This document shows, one piece after another, positions 10,358 through 19,340 of a stretch of DNA of 64,000 nucleotides. Origin of the DNA: CAVQDV01 sp963711375 (GTDB taxonomy: Bacteria > Pseudomonadota > Gammaproteobacteria > Coxiellales > Coxiellaceae); contig CAVQDV010000005.1 of the NCBI GenBank assembly GCA_963711375.1, positions 1,054,001-1,118,000 on the forward strand, read 5' to 3'. The stretch's first letter is position 1; the number at the start of each line of letters is the position of its first letter. The position numbers and the translations under genes are program-made. The notes under the pieces are model-generated. The model was given only the letters and a program-made list of their open reading frames with translations, was not told the origin of the DNA and searched no databases.

Positions 10358-11554
10358 TTATTTATCCGTTGGGAAATGTGGCATTATTCGTTTCATGAAT
10401 CCCTCAAATAGGGGCACGGTAAAAGCCGTGTCTCCGTGTTTGGGGCTGTAAATCATGCCTTTTTTGATGAGATTATTTCGTAAGGGCGCCGCGTTTTTAA
10501 CATCTAAGCCAAAAATATCGGCCACATCTCCAGATCTTTGTGGATCTGAGCCCAATTCGGCAAGTGCTCGGAGATATTCTTTTTCCCGCGGGGTCAGCCG
10601 ATCGAATCTAACTCGAAAAAAACTTTGGTCAAGTCGTTCAATCGATTTTATGGTGGCCTCTTTTGCAACATCAATATCGATTACCGATTTATCTGCAATA
10701 TTCCAGGCTTGATAGCCCCACTCTTGTAAAAAATAAGGATAGCCTTCAGTAATTCTAATAATTTCATTTAGTGCTTTTTCAGTAAAAGAAACTCCTTCTT
10801 TTTGTACAGGGTCTTGAAGTGCGGATTTTGCGTCTTCTTTTTTTAATGCGCCAAGCTCAGGATAATCAAAAAGCCTTTCCGCATAGGATTTTGCTTGGCC
10901 GGCTTTTCCAACCAACTGTGGCAGTCCTGCTCCAACGACTACAAGGGGCAATGATTTTTGCGAAATTTTATGAACTGCCATAATCAGAGAGCTCAGTTCT
11001 TCATCACTTAAATATTGAAGTTCATCGATAATAATAGCCACAGCAGTTTTGCGATCTTGTGCGGCTTCACCCAGCGCTACAAATAATTGTGCAAGATCGG
11101 TTTCTAAATCCCCGCTATCAGCCACGCCTCTTTCGGGTTCTATGCCAATCCCAAGATCAATTTCGCGAATTTTAATATTCAGCTTTATGCTCGAAACAAA
11201 ACTTTTTAAAACTCGAAAGGCGCGCTTTACTTTCTGACTAATTTTTTCCCCCATATCAAGAGCAAAGAGAATGCGCCTTAATTCTGGTAGCAATAATTCC
11301 GCTAGAGATTTTTTTTCATGGGCCTCAATCATAATTGCGTGGTAGCCTTCTTGCTCAGCTAAACGAGAGATTTCATAAAGAAGTACGGTTTTGCCGGTGC
11401 CTCTAAGTCCGATGAGTAAGATGCTCTTCGCGGAGCGGCTATTTTTCACTCGTCCTAAGGAGATCATGGTTTGATCCAATAGATCACTTCTACCTGCCAA
11501 AGCGGGCGGCGGGGTCCCCGCGCCTGGGGAGAAGGGGTTTTTATTGGGATTCAT
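10358..11554 (-). CDS. Cdc6-like AAA ATPase with C-terminal winged helix (copy 1)
   Basis: ATP-binding protein of the AAA_16/Orc1-Cdc6-like type, 398 aa. It starts with the hallmark NPFSPGAGTPPPALAGR, then Walker A G49-LRGTGKT and Walker B AIIIDE (D177-E178). The end looks like a winged-helix domain (RLTPREKEYLRALAELG to FTVPLFEGFMKR). AAGGTCC precedes the ATG. A second, closely related protein lies at 23556-24734 in this window. Each is preceded by its own array of short repeated sites, which suggests the winged helix binds its own promoter; this is inference. It is divergent from the AAA_14 ATPase at 11770. The cellular role of this family is not known to me. Confidence 0.82.
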   Translation of the reverse strand: MNPNKNPFSPGAGTPPPALAGRSDLLDQTMISLGRVKNSRSAKSILLIGLRGTGKTVLLYEISRLAEQEGYHAIMIEAHEKKSLAELLLPELRRILFALDMGEKISQKVKRAFRVLKSFVSSIKLNIKIREIDLGIGIEPERGVADSGDLETDLAQLFVALGEAAQDRKTAVAIIIDELQYLSDEELSSLIMAVHKISQKSLPLVVVGAGLPQLVGKAGQAKSYAERLFDYPELGALKKEDAKSALQDPVQKEGVSFTEKALNEIIRITEGYPYFLQEWGYQAWNIADKSVIDIDVAKEATIKSIERLDQSFFRVRFDRLTPREKEYLRALAELGSDPQRSGDVADIFGLDVKNAAPLRNNLIKKGMIYSPKHGDTAFTVPLFEGFMKRIMPHFPTDK

Positions 11555-11573
11555 TTATATGGACCTTATCCTA

Positions 11574-11612
11574 GTTTATCTAAGTTATCTATTTTATCAT
11601 ATAACTAGATAA
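11574..11612 (-). promoter_or_regulatory. Iterated TTATC/GATAA sites upstream of ATPase copy 1
   Basis: On the plus strand TTATC occurs at 11576, 11585 and 11594, spaced exactly 9 bp, followed by inverted GATAA at 11608. Longer half-sites pair as TTTATCTA and TAGATAAA. The array lies just upstream of the ATPase start at 11554, in the same relative place as the GTATAC array before the paralogue at 23556. It is probably an operator for self-regulation, by position and repetition only. Confidence 0.5.
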
Positions 11613-11769
11613 ACTCAAGTAAACTTCTTATACTTTGCCAAACGAAAATGGAAATGTCTTTATTTTCAAAGTCTACGCTTGTTCGATTTTGGCCGAATGT
11701 TATTTTGACAGAAAGAGAAATTAGGACTAGAATCCTATTATAGTATCAAAAAATAGGAGTGTAGTCATA

Positions 11770-12975
11770 ATGATTAAGTCCCTTCAGCTGATCTTCAAAC
11801 GCCTGCTTTTAGAGGTAAATCTTGATCATTATCGATTTTTATATGATCAGTTCAGTCTCAAAGATCGGCTAACAGGCCTCGTTGGACCTCGAGGGGTAGG
11901 GAAAACTACCATGCTATTACAGATCATCAAAAATCAATTTCCAGACAAGACAAATGTTTTTTATTTTTCGGCCGATCACATCTATTTTGACAAAGTGACT
12001 TTGTATGCCTTTATGGAGGAGCTTTATCTCTCGGAAGGCATCGACACTTTTTTTATTGATGAAATTCATCAGTACAAAAATTGGAGCCAAGAATTAAAAA
12101 ATATGTACGATGGTTTTCCTTCTATTAAAATTATTTTTTCTGGTAGCTCTAGCCTGGAATTGGTAAAAGGTAGCCATGATTTATCAAGACGAGCCAAAAT
12201 GTATTATCTTCCCGGCATGTCCTTCCGTGAGTATTTAAATATGAAAACCAATACCGGAATTCAGAAAATATCATTTGAAGATTTGATGGCCGATCATCAA
12301 AAGTATGATAAGATTTTGTTGGAAACCCCAAGAATTAAGGGTCATTTTAACGATTATTTACGACAAGGATTTTATCCTTTTTATCGTGAAAATCCACTAA
12401 GCTATCATGAAAAAATTCTCGAGGTTATTGATAAAACCATTTTTGAAGACATTGCGAATTTTTATAATCTCAAAACTGAAAATCTTCATTTATTCAAAAA
12501 AATATTAAATTTTCTAGCTAGTGTTCCTCCTGGCAACATTAGCGTGCATAACTTGGGGAAAAATTTATCTATTGATGATAAAACGGCTACTCATTATCTT
12601 GGTATTCTAAGCGAAACGGGCTTAGTTAATTTAATTTATCCTATGGAGAGCGGGAACCAAGGGCTGCGCAGACCCGAAAAAATATTTTTAAATAATACGA
12701 ACTTACAATATGCTATTGAGGGGATTATTGGTACGAAAATAGAAGTGGGAACAGTACGAGAGTTATTTTTTATTCAGTCAGTATCTCAGGCAAAAAAAAT
12801 ATTCCATAGCGCTAAAGGTGATTATGGCGTAGATGGCTATACTTTTGAGATTGGAGGTAAAAATAAAACTTCAAAACAAATTCGAGATATAGAAAAATCT
12901 TTTCTTGTAAAAGACGATATACTGATATCAAGTCGAAGAGAAATACCATTAATCCTTCTGGGATTTTTATATTGA
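11770..12975 (+). CDS. AAA_14/DUF4143-type ATPase
   Basis: 401-aa ATPase of the family that combines an AAA_14 domain with a DUF4143-like C-terminal part. Walker A is G39-PRGVGKT46; Walker B is TFFIDEIH (D97-E98), followed by the typical SGSSSLEL sensor region near residue 127. The C-terminal half contains a winged-helix-like stretch (GNISVHNLGKNLSIDDKTA). AGGAG lies upstream of the ATG. Such genes are frequent in accessory regions and vary between strains; their function is unclear. It is divergent from the Cdc6-like ATPase and convergent with the PIN toxin gene. The C-terminus (IPLILLGFLY) looks complete. Confidence 0.8.
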   Translation: MIKSLQLIFKRLLLEVNLDHYRFLYDQFSLKDRLTGLVGPRGVGKTTMLLQIIKNQFPDKTNVFYFSADHIYFDKVTLYAFMEELYLSEGIDTFFIDEIHQYKNWSQELKNMYDGFPSIKIIFSGSSSLELVKGSHDLSRRAKMYYLPGMSFREYLNMKTNTGIQKISFEDLMADHQKYDKILLETPRIKGHFNDYLRQGFYPFYRENPLSYHEKILEVIDKTIFEDIANFYNLKTENLHLFKKILNFLASVPPGNISVHNLGKNLSIDDKTATHYLGILSETGLVNLIYPMESGNQGLRRPEKIFLNNTNLQYAIEGIIGTKIEVGTVRELFFIQSVSQAKKIFHSAKGDYGVDGYTFEIGGKNKTSKQIRDIEKSFLVKDDILISSRREIPLILLGFLY

Positions 12976-13000
12976 TTCGCTTATGACTGTAAATCATACC

Positions 13001-13031
13001 TTCACAAAAAATATTTAAATTTTTTCGTGAA
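13001..13031. terminator. Bidirectional hairpin between convergent genes
   Basis: An AT-rich inverted repeat with arms TTCAC-AAAAAAT and ATTTTTT-CGTGAA lies between the AAA_14 ATPase and the PIN toxin gene and covers the toxin stop codon. Runs of A and T on both sides let it act as an intrinsic terminator in either direction. Assigned by structure and position. Confidence 0.55.
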
Positions 13032-13428
13032 ATTCAGCTAGTGTAATAATTGGATATTGCGCTTTTAGTACCAGCAGATCATTATCACCGGTTAATAGAA
13101 AATCTGCTTTACTCGCCAAAAAAGTATTTAAAATAATACTGTCGTTTGGATCACGCGGAACAATAACTTGAGGTGCGTCTGGATCAATCTCAATAAATTC
13201 CGTTAAAAATTGCATTAGAGAAAGATATTGATCAATTTTAGCGGCATCCCATTGAATGGGCTTTTGTATTTTTGGGTAAAGAAGCACTTTTCTAATTTCA
13301 TCCAAAATTGGCTGAGAAGTAACGATATCTATTTTTGAGGCTTTCCATTGAAGAAGCACTTCACCGGCCTTGCTTTTTGGCAAAAGCAGGCCGGATATCC
13401 AAATGTGGGTATCAAGAATAATTTTCAA
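13015..13428 (-). CDS. PIN-domain toxin of a type II toxin-antitoxin pair
   Basis: PIN-fold ribonuclease of the 'PIN family toxin component' type. It begins KIILDTHIWISGLLLP with the first catalytic Asp. Later acidic residues lie in ILDEIRKVLL and DPNDSIILNTF, and the C-terminal DFLLTGDNDLL is typical. I place the start at a TTG (13428) because AAGGAAT stands just ahead of it and the family normally begins at this motif. An in-frame ATG at 13467 would add 13 residues but has no ribosome-binding site. The antitoxin gene ends shortly upstream. PIN toxins of this class usually cleave RNA; the target cannot be inferred here. Confidence 0.82.
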   Translation of the reverse strand: MKIILDTHIWISGLLLPKSKAGEVLLQWKASKIDIVTSQPILDEIRKVLLYPKIQKPIQWDAAKIDQYLSLMQFLTEFIEIDPDAPQVIVPRDPNDSIILNTFLASKADFLLTGDNDLLVLKAQYPIITLAEFHEKI

Positions 13429-13481
13429 TGTATCATTCCTTGTGGACAAATAATAATACTGGGGCATGAGCCAGTGGATTT

Positions 13482-13751
13482 TTATTTCTTTCTGACATTT
13501 TTTACGGCTTTTGTAATCTCTTTTTCGAATAGATCAGCTTCCTCACCTTCAAATGCGGCTTCAAGCTCTGCCGATAAGGCTTCAAACTGTTTCTTCATGC
13601 GCCTAATTTTTTCAAAAAGAACTATGTCGACAAGTGCAGCTACAAGCTTGCCCGCTTTGGTGATTAAGATGCTATCGTGGCGATACTGAACTTCGTTTAG
13701 CAATTCACCCAAGTTTTGCCTTACTGACATTGCACTAGCTTCGTGAATCAT
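13482..13751 (-). CDS. Phd/YefM-family antitoxin
   Basis: 89-aa antitoxin partner of the downstream PIN toxin. The N-terminal part (MSVRQNLGELLNEVQYRHDS, then ILITKAGKLVAALVD) is the DNA-binding Phd/YefM fold. The rest is a charged helix (EALSAELEAAFEGEEADLFE) suited to masking the toxin. AGGGG stands before the ATG. Antitoxin precedes toxin and both are probably cotranscribed. The AT-rich upstream region (13752-13832) has TATAATTAATATA-like palindromic sequence that may be the autoregulatory operator. Confidence 0.82.
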   Translation of the reverse strand: MIHEASAMSVRQNLGELLNEVQYRHDSILITKAGKLVAALVDIVLFEKIRRMKKQFEALSAELEAAFEGEEADLFEKEITKAVKNVRKK

Positions 13752-13832
13752 ATGACCCCTATAGTTATATTAATTATAATAGTTATTACAAATATAGTAA
13801 TTGTAGTGGTCTTTGTAAAGAGGGTTTAGGTT

Positions 13833-15164
13833 TTAATGCAGATCCAACCAGGCGCGTAATTCTTGGGCGCTGATGCCAAGGCCTGCAATTTTTTGAGGGC
13901 CTATTTCTTTTAAATCTTCGAGTAAGCATTTTTTGAAAGCTTCTTGGTTTTTTTCAGGTATTTTATTAGCGGTTTCGGAATTAATATAATTCATTAGAGA
14001 TTTTTCTTTTAATAGTTGGAGGATGATATGTCGAATGATATCTCGGCGTTGCTGGCGATATCTTACTCGAACCTCATTAAATCCTAGAGATTCTGCGGTG
14101 GCATCATATTGTTGACAGGTTCTTAAATAGGAAAAAGCGTATAATTCAGCCAGAGGAGAAACACTATTTTTTTCATAAATAGTGATCATTGCAGCAGTGT
14201 AGTCATCTTTTTCAACATCATTAAAAGAGAGTGGAACTAAGTTTTGTTGAATAAGCGGAATATTTGCACTTAATCTAGAAGTGCGCTTGTTAACATCTAT
14301 GAAGGCCTGTAAATAGGCAATGTGCACTAATAGGAAAAAGCTTTGTTCAAAAGGATCTGCAATTTCCGTGGCTTTTTTACAAATTTCATGCATTTGTTTT
14401 TCTAATTGAAAAGTATTTTCAAAAGGAACATAGGTGGATCCACCAATTCTCACCCCTTGGTCGCGGATTTTTCCAGAATATTGTGCTGGAACCAAGCCAT
14501 CCGAGAGTAAATAATGCAGCGTACAAATTTCATTAAAATTAATTTTAATTTGTGGGGCCATGTCTACCAAATGGCGAATGGCCTCTTTGTGATTTAAAAT
14601 CATTACGCGCTCTTCATCCAGTTTTTCTGGCAAGCTCGTGCCTTCCAGAATTAATTTTTCTGTGTCTAAAAGTGAGTAGGTATTTCCCTCGAGACGAGAG
14701 GAGTTATACGATAAATCGATTAAAAGCCGATTAAAAATCTTTTTGGCATATGTACCGGCGGGATCGTGATTATTCGTGCGGGCTCCTCGAGTGAGCATTT
14801 TTTTACGCGACTCGATTTCAAGGTAATAGGTTTCATTTGGGCGATATTCTTCAAGCCATTCGACATTATATGAAACAGGATCTCGTTGAAAGATGGGTCT
14901 CCGAATATAATGAATCGCTTCAGTGGATTTGCTGCTGAAATCAAAATTTACTTTTGGAGCCGAAAGCTCTGCTTGATATCGAGTACCTCGCTTACTTCCT
15001 GTTCGTTTAAGAAGGCCTTCATCTATCATCTCATTTAGCCAACGCCGAATACTTCGCTCGGCATACTCTGGACCCAGGATCTCGCGCAATTCAGGCAAAG
15101 ACATAGGCTCATCACGCTGACGGATTATCCGGAATACGGCCATTTTTTTCTGTTTCTTGTCCAC
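13833..15164 (-). CDS. Fic-family protein with N-terminal winged helix; degenerate Fic motif
   Basis: 443 aa. Residues ~1-65 form a winged-helix DNA-binding region (MSLPELREILG, RSIRRWLNEMIDEGLLKR). An inhibitory-helix-like SSRLEGN precedes the Fic core. The core motif reads Q286-AFIDVNKRTS-R297 where classical Fic enzymes have HPFxxGNGRxxR: the catalytic histidine is replaced by Gln and both glycines are changed. AMPylation activity is therefore doubtful, although I recall a subfamily with a similar FxDVNKR core. The start is a GTG with AAGGGTGA ahead of it; an alternative ATG is at codon 8. Repeated ATACGGCCA sites lie upstream and over the 5' codons, so it may act mainly as an autoregulated DNA-binding protein. 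Confidence 0.8.
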   Translation of the reverse strand: MDKKQKKMAVFRIIRQRDEPMSLPELREILGPEYAERSIRRWLNEMIDEGLLKRTGSKRGTRYQAELSAPKVNFDFSSKSTEAIHYIRRPIFQRDPVSYNVEWLEEYRPNETYYLEIESRKKMLTRGARTNNHDPAGTYAKKIFNRLLIDLSYNSSRLEGNTYSLLDTEKLILEGTSLPEKLDEERVMILNHKEAIRHLVDMAPQIKINFNEICTLHYLLSDGLVPAQYSGKIRDQGVRIGGSTYVPFENTFQLEKQMHEICKKATEIADPFEQSFFLLVHIAYLQAFIDVNKRTSRLSANIPLIQQNLVPLSFNDVEKDDYTAAMITIYEKNSVSPLAELYAFSYLRTCQQYDATAESLGFNEVRVRYRQQRRDIIRHIILQLLKEKSLMNYINSETANKIPEKNQEAFKKCLLEDLKEIGPQKIAGLGISAQELRAWLDLH

Positions 15165-15245
15165 AAATCACCCTTTTAAGCCTAATAATACCCCGAATAC
15201 GGCCAAAAAGACAATAAATACGGCCAAAAATTGAAGATACGGCCA
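15134..15245 (-). promoter_or_regulatory. Four TGGCCGTAT iterons at the Fic gene promoter and start
   Basis: ATACGGCCA (plus strand) occurs at 15134, 15197, 15218 and 15237. The spacings are 63, 21 and 19 bp, close to whole helical turns. Three copies lie between glyS and the Fic start; the fourth overlaps codons 8-10 of the Fic gene. The layout suggests binding by the gene's own winged-helix domain. Confidence 0.5.
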
Positions 15246-15254
15246 TTTACATGT

Positions 15255-17315
15255 TTAGGACAGCAGAGAAATATCGGCGACTTGAGTGAATAAATTTCTT
15301 AAAGCATGTAATAAAGCCAAGCGATTATTCCGCGTTTTTTCGTCATCCGCCATCACCATCACCTTATCGAAAAATAAATCGACGGGTTCTTTTAGGGCTG
15401 ATAAATCAGAAAGGGCTTTTGCATAATTGGCGTCTTGATAGTATTCCGAAACGGCTTTTGTGTGATGGTTTAGTGAGCTCGCCAAATTTCGTTCTTCATC
15501 TTGCGTAAATAATTGTGTGTCAATATTAAGCGAAAAATTTTCCGGTAATTTCTTCAAAATATTGCTTACGCGCTTATTTGCAGCCGCTAAAGCTTCTGCC
15601 TCTGCAAGCGTTTGAAATTGCTGAACCGCCATGACACGATGATGAAAATCCAGCGGAGAAGTAGGATTTTTCGCTAAGACCGATTCAAACACATTCGCAT
15701 GAATTCCGCCCTCTAAATACCAAGCTTTTAAACGATTCATTAAAAATTGAAACGTTTGATCGAGAGTATTTTCATTGGGCAAGGTATTTTTATAGCCAGC
15801 TTTTGCTAAGGCTAAGAGTTCCACGACATCGAGTGGTAATTCTTTTTCGATTAATATACGAATGATGCCGAGTGCAGTTCGTCTTAAGGCAAAGGGATCT
15901 TTATCGCCTGTTGGGATTTGATTAATCCCAAAAATTCCAACGAGAGTATCCAATTTATCCGCTAGAGCAACAGCAGCGCCTTCAGGCGTGCTCGGTAAAA
16001 TATCGCCTGAAAAACGAGGGTAATAATGCTCTTTAATGGCAAGTGCAACGACGGGATCTTCATTATTATGCAAAGCATAATGATGCCCCATGATGCCTTG
16101 GAGATCTGGAAATTCATAAACCATTTCAGAGACTAAATCACATTTTGCTAATAGGGCAGCCCGTTCGGCTAATTCTGGATTGACATCGATTTTTTTCGCA
16201 ATGGTTTTAGCAAGACTAGCCGTTCGCCGTGTTTTATCCCCAATAGAGCCCAATTGTTTTTGAAATAAAACATGGTCTAAGCGAGGAAGACGATCGGCTA
16301 GAGGAATTTTTTGATCATTTTCGAAGAAAAAAGCGGCATCAGAAAGTCGCGCATTAATGACACGTTCATTGCCTTTAATGACGGCAGAAGGATCGCGGCT
16401 TTTAATATTACTCACCAATACAAATTCTGAATTCAAATGGCCAGCGGCATCCACAACAGGAAAGCATTTTTGATGGGATTTCATTGAGGTTATTAATACT
16501 TCTTTCGGAACTTGTAAAAATTCGGATTTAAATTTTCCCTTTAAAGCCACGGGCCATTCGACAAGGGCCGTTACTTCGCGCAATAAATTATCGTCAATAA
16601 TGACATGAGTAGTAGCCGAATTCATTTTTTCAATTTGTTCACGAATGAGTTCTTTTCTCGTGTGAAAGTCTACTATCACAGAAGCTTTTTCTAGCGTAGA
16701 TAGATATTCTTTTGCGGAAGGAATGACAATGGGGTTGGGATGATGAAAGCGATGCCCGAGGCTTTGATTTCCCGTTTTTTTTCCGAGAATTGTGGCTGGA
16801 ATAATCTCATTTCCGAATAGTAAGATGATCCAATGAACGGGCCGCACAAATTGCACCTCATGATTTCCCCAACGCATGGGTTTCGAGATCGGCAATTTTT
16901 TAACAGCCTCTTGAATAATGTCCGCAATAAAACCTGAGGTTTTTGCGCCTTTTTGTGTCACGCGGCACATGACACGTTCGCCCTTATCCGTTTTTTGAAT
17001 TTCTAATTGGTCGATGGAAACTCCGCAGGATTTTGCAAACCCCATGCAGGCCATTGTTGGCGTGCCTTCTTTATCAAAAGCGCTTTCTTTATTCGGACCA
17101 AAACGCACGATACTTTGCTCGGGTTGTTCGGTACTTAAATCTGGGATAATGAATGCGAGTCTACGCGGCGTTGCATAGGAATGAATCGGAAGATGTTCTA
17201 AGTGCGCATTTAAGAGCAATTCAGTCAGTCGTTCAACCAGTGCGGTGCTTAAATTTTCTAAAGCATCTTTTGGCAATTCTTCGCAGCCAATTTCGAATAA
17301 TAAATCACGTTTCAT
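15255..17315 (-). CDS. glyS: Glycyl-tRNA synthetase beta subunit
   Basis: 686 aa, the normal length for the beta chain of the alpha2-beta2 bacterial glycyl-tRNA synthetase, which charges tRNA-Gly in the cytoplasm. The start MKRDLLFEIGCEELP is the family signature; MRWGNHEVQFVRPVHWI and DKLDTLVGIFGINQIPTGDKDPFALRR are also characteristic, the latter from the HD-like core. The C-terminal part is the anticodon-binding region. The start codon overlaps the glyQ stop by 4 bp, indicating translational coupling. No oddities seen. Confidence 0.97.
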   Translation of the reverse strand: MKRDLLFEIGCEELPKDALENLSTALVERLTELLLNAHLEHLPIHSYATPRRLAFIIPDLSTEQPEQSIVRFGPNKESAFDKEGTPTMACMGFAKSCGVSIDQLEIQKTDKGERVMCRVTQKGAKTSGFIADIIQEAVKKLPISKPMRWGNHEVQFVRPVHWIILLFGNEIIPATILGKKTGNQSLGHRFHHPNPIVIPSAKEYLSTLEKASVIVDFHTRKELIREQIEKMNSATTHVIIDDNLLREVTALVEWPVALKGKFKSEFLQVPKEVLITSMKSHQKCFPVVDAAGHLNSEFVLVSNIKSRDPSAVIKGNERVINARLSDAAFFFENDQKIPLADRLPRLDHVLFQKQLGSIGDKTRRTASLAKTIAKKIDVNPELAERAALLAKCDLVSEMVYEFPDLQGIMGHHYALHNNEDPVVALAIKEHYYPRFSGDILPSTPEGAAVALADKLDTLVGIFGINQIPTGDKDPFALRRTALGIIRILIEKELPLDVVELLALAKAGYKNTLPNENTLDQTFQFLMNRLKAWYLEGGIHANVFESVLAKNPTSPLDFHHRVMAVQQFQTLAEAEALAAANKRVSNILKKLPENFSLNIDTQLFTQDEERNLASSLNHHTKAVSEYYQDANYAKALSDLSALKEPVDLFFDKVMVMADDEKTRNNRLALLHALRNLFTQVADISLLS

Positions 17316-18187
17316 ATACGGAATCCTATTGCCTCGCGGGCATCATAATACGTTTTTGCAGTGGTGAAGGCCAATTTTCTCACGCGTAAAATATAGCGTT
17401 GGCGCTCGGTTACCGAAATAGCCTGTCTCGCATCCAATAAATTAAAAGTGTGCGATCCTTTTAGCACCATTTCGTAAGCGGCGAGAGGTAAGTTAATTTC
17501 GTTTAATCGAAGCGCTTCACTTTCGTAATAATCAAACAAGCGAAATAATTCCGTTGTATTGGCTTGTTGGAAATTATAAGTAGACATTTCGACTTCGTTT
17601 TGATGAAAAACGTCGCCATAGGTCACGGTGCCTTGAGGGCCTCGTGTCCATACTAAATCAAAAATATTATCGACTTCTTGGATGAACATGGCTAAACGTT
17701 CGAGGCCGTAAGTAATTTCGCCAGTAACGGGCTTGCATTCCAAACCGCCGACCTGCTGAAAATACGTAAATTGCGATATTTCCATGCCGTCTTGCCAAAT
17801 TTCCCAGCCTAGACCCCAGGCGCCTAAAGTAGGGGATTCCCAATTATCTTCGACAAAACGGATGTCGTGTAAAAGTGGGTCTATGCCTAAGGCTTTTAAT
17901 GAGCCTAAATATAGGTCTTGAATATTATCGGGGGATGGCTTAAGTGTGACTTGAAATTGATAATAGTGTTGAACGCGATTTGGATTTTCGCCGTAACGCC
18001 CGTCGGTGGGGCGGCGTGAGGGCTGAACATAAGCCGCTCGCCAAGGCTCGGGGCCTATGGCGCGTAAAAAAGTGGCGGGGTGAAAAGTGCCCGCGCCAAC
18101 TTCTAAATCGAGTGGCTGCAAAATAGCGCAGCCCTGATTGGCCCAATATTCTTGGAGTTTAAAAATAATTTGCTGAAATGTAAGCAC
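17312..18187 (-). CDS. glyQ: Glycyl-tRNA synthetase alpha subunit
   Basis: 291 aa catalytic subunit of glycyl-tRNA synthetase. Conserved segments LTFQQIIFKLQEYWANQGCA, MLQPLD-like ILQPLDLEVGAGTFHPATF, RPTDGRYGENPNR and the VTGEITYGLERLAM stretch are all present. It is the first gene of the glyQ-glyS pair, whose reading frames overlap by 4 bp. The 166-bp region upstream separates it from com1, which has the same orientation, and carries a family B palindrome. Confidence 0.97.
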   Translation of the reverse strand: MLTFQQIIFKLQEYWANQGCAILQPLDLEVGAGTFHPATFLRAIGPEPWRAAYVQPSRRPTDGRYGENPNRVQHYYQFQVTLKPSPDNIQDLYLGSLKALGIDPLLHDIRFVEDNWESPTLGAWGLGWEIWQDGMEISQFTYFQQVGGLECKPVTGEITYGLERLAMFIQEVDNIFDLVWTRGPQGTVTYGDVFHQNEVEMSTYNFQQANTTELFRLFDYYESEALRLNEINLPLAAYEMVLKGSHTFNLLDARQAISVTERQRYILRVRKLAFTTAKTYYDAREAIGFRI

Positions 18188-18293
18188 TGTTGCTCCGAAT
18201 AATAAAGCGAGGTGCCTTCACCTTGCTTAAAAATTACCATGCTATTATTAGTGAAAGTTGTAGGTTAATGCAAGGATGGGTTCCTAGGAGGAA

Positions 18294-18332
18294 TACCCCT
18301 CAGTAACCCTCTCCCGCAAGGGGAGAGGGGAC
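18294..18332. repeat. Family B palindromic repeat
   Basis: Carries CCCTCTCCCGCAAGGGGAGA with the leading CCCCTCAGTAA typical of this family. It lies between com1 (stop at 18354) and glyQ, downstream of com1, where the hairpin could also slow transcription or protect the mRNA end. Related copies are at 21000, 30430, 33463 (inside trpG) and 60511, with a fragment at the end of trpA. Confidence 0.75.
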
Positions 18333-18353
18333 AAGAGTTGCCAGACTTCTTAA

Positions 18354-19148
18354 TTACTCAGCAGCAGCGGGACCGTTTTTACCCTTTAAAACCGCATCAA
18401 TTTGCGCTTGTAATTCGCCTGCAGAAGTGGCACCTGGGATATAGCCAAATTTGCTCAAGTCCTTATTTGCAATAATAAAGGCTGGAGTACCCATAATTTT
18501 TAATTTTTTGGCCAAGTCATAATTATTTTTTAATTCTTGAACGATATTGGGTGAGCTCATATTTTTTTGAATATCAGCTGCACTTAAGCCAAGAGATTGT
18601 GCCACTTGTGAAATTTTTTCAGGTGTTAATGGATTGCCAGCGGCCAAGAGCGCATCATGCAATTGCAAATATTTGCCTTGAGCCATAGCCACTAAAGCCG
18701 TTTTTGAAGCCAATTCTGAATTTGCACCGAATATGGGGAATTCTTTGAAAACGACCTTTAAATTGGGGTTCTTTTTCATGACTTCATCAATAACATCTTT
18801 CATGTCTTTGCAATGTCCGCATTGATAATCGAAAAATTCGACGAGCACCGCATTGCCATTTTTGTCCCCAACTACAGGAGAATTAGGATCATTGAAAATC
18901 TGCTGTTTATATTTCGAAATAGCGGTTAATGCAAAAGATTGCATTTGCTGCATTTGTTTTGCCTGAAGCTCTTGGGAAACTTCAACCAGCACTTGCGGGT
19001 TTTTAAGAAGATAATTGTGAACAACATTTTCGATTTGCTTAACTTGATCAGCCGAAAATGAATTTCCCGAGCTTATTTGGTCTGCTGCGAATGCAGTGGT
19101 TCCTAAAAATCCGAAAGCAAGACCTAGTAGAAGAGGCTTAAATTTCAT
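18354..19148 (-). CDS. com1: Com1-like DsbA-family periplasmic thiol oxidoreductase
   Basis: 264-aa exported thioredoxin-fold protein resembling Coxiella Com1. The signal peptide covers about residues 1-21 (AFA-AD). A helical N-terminal region (QVKQIENVVHNYLLKNPQV) precedes the DsbA domain with active site C110-G-H-C113 in FFDYQCGHCKDM. The cis-proline loop is KIMGTPAFIIANK. FKEFPIFG and the C-terminal KFGYIPGATS also match my memory of Com1. It probably forms or isomerises disulfides in envelope proteins; Com1 itself is a surface-exposed antigen of Coxiella. It is monocistronic and separated from glyQ by a family B palindrome. Confidence 0.93.
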   Translation of the reverse strand: MKFKPLLLGLAFGFLGTTAFAADQISSGNSFSADQVKQIENVVHNYLLKNPQVLVEVSQELQAKQMQQMQSFALTAISKYKQQIFNDPNSPVVGDKNGNAVLVEFFDYQCGHCKDMKDVIDEVMKKNPNLKVVFKEFPIFGANSELASKTALVAMAQGKYLQLHDALLAAGNPLTPEKISQVAQSLGLSAADIQKNMSSPNIVQELKNNYDLAKKLKIMGTPAFIIANKDLSKFGYIPGATSAGELQAQIDAVLKGKNGPAAAE

Positions 19149-19340
19149 GGTTTTTTTCCTTTGGTGAAGTGATGCTACAAATATATATGATTTGAATTCA
19201 GCAGTATAGGGGATTTTATCCCTCTGTAGCGGCCAAGTAGAAATGTCCTCTTCCAGCCATTTAGAAATGTCCCCTTAAAAAGCCACTTGTGGAAGCGATG
19301 TTATCGTAGTTCTCAGGTAGCAAACGGTAGGAGGCCGAAC

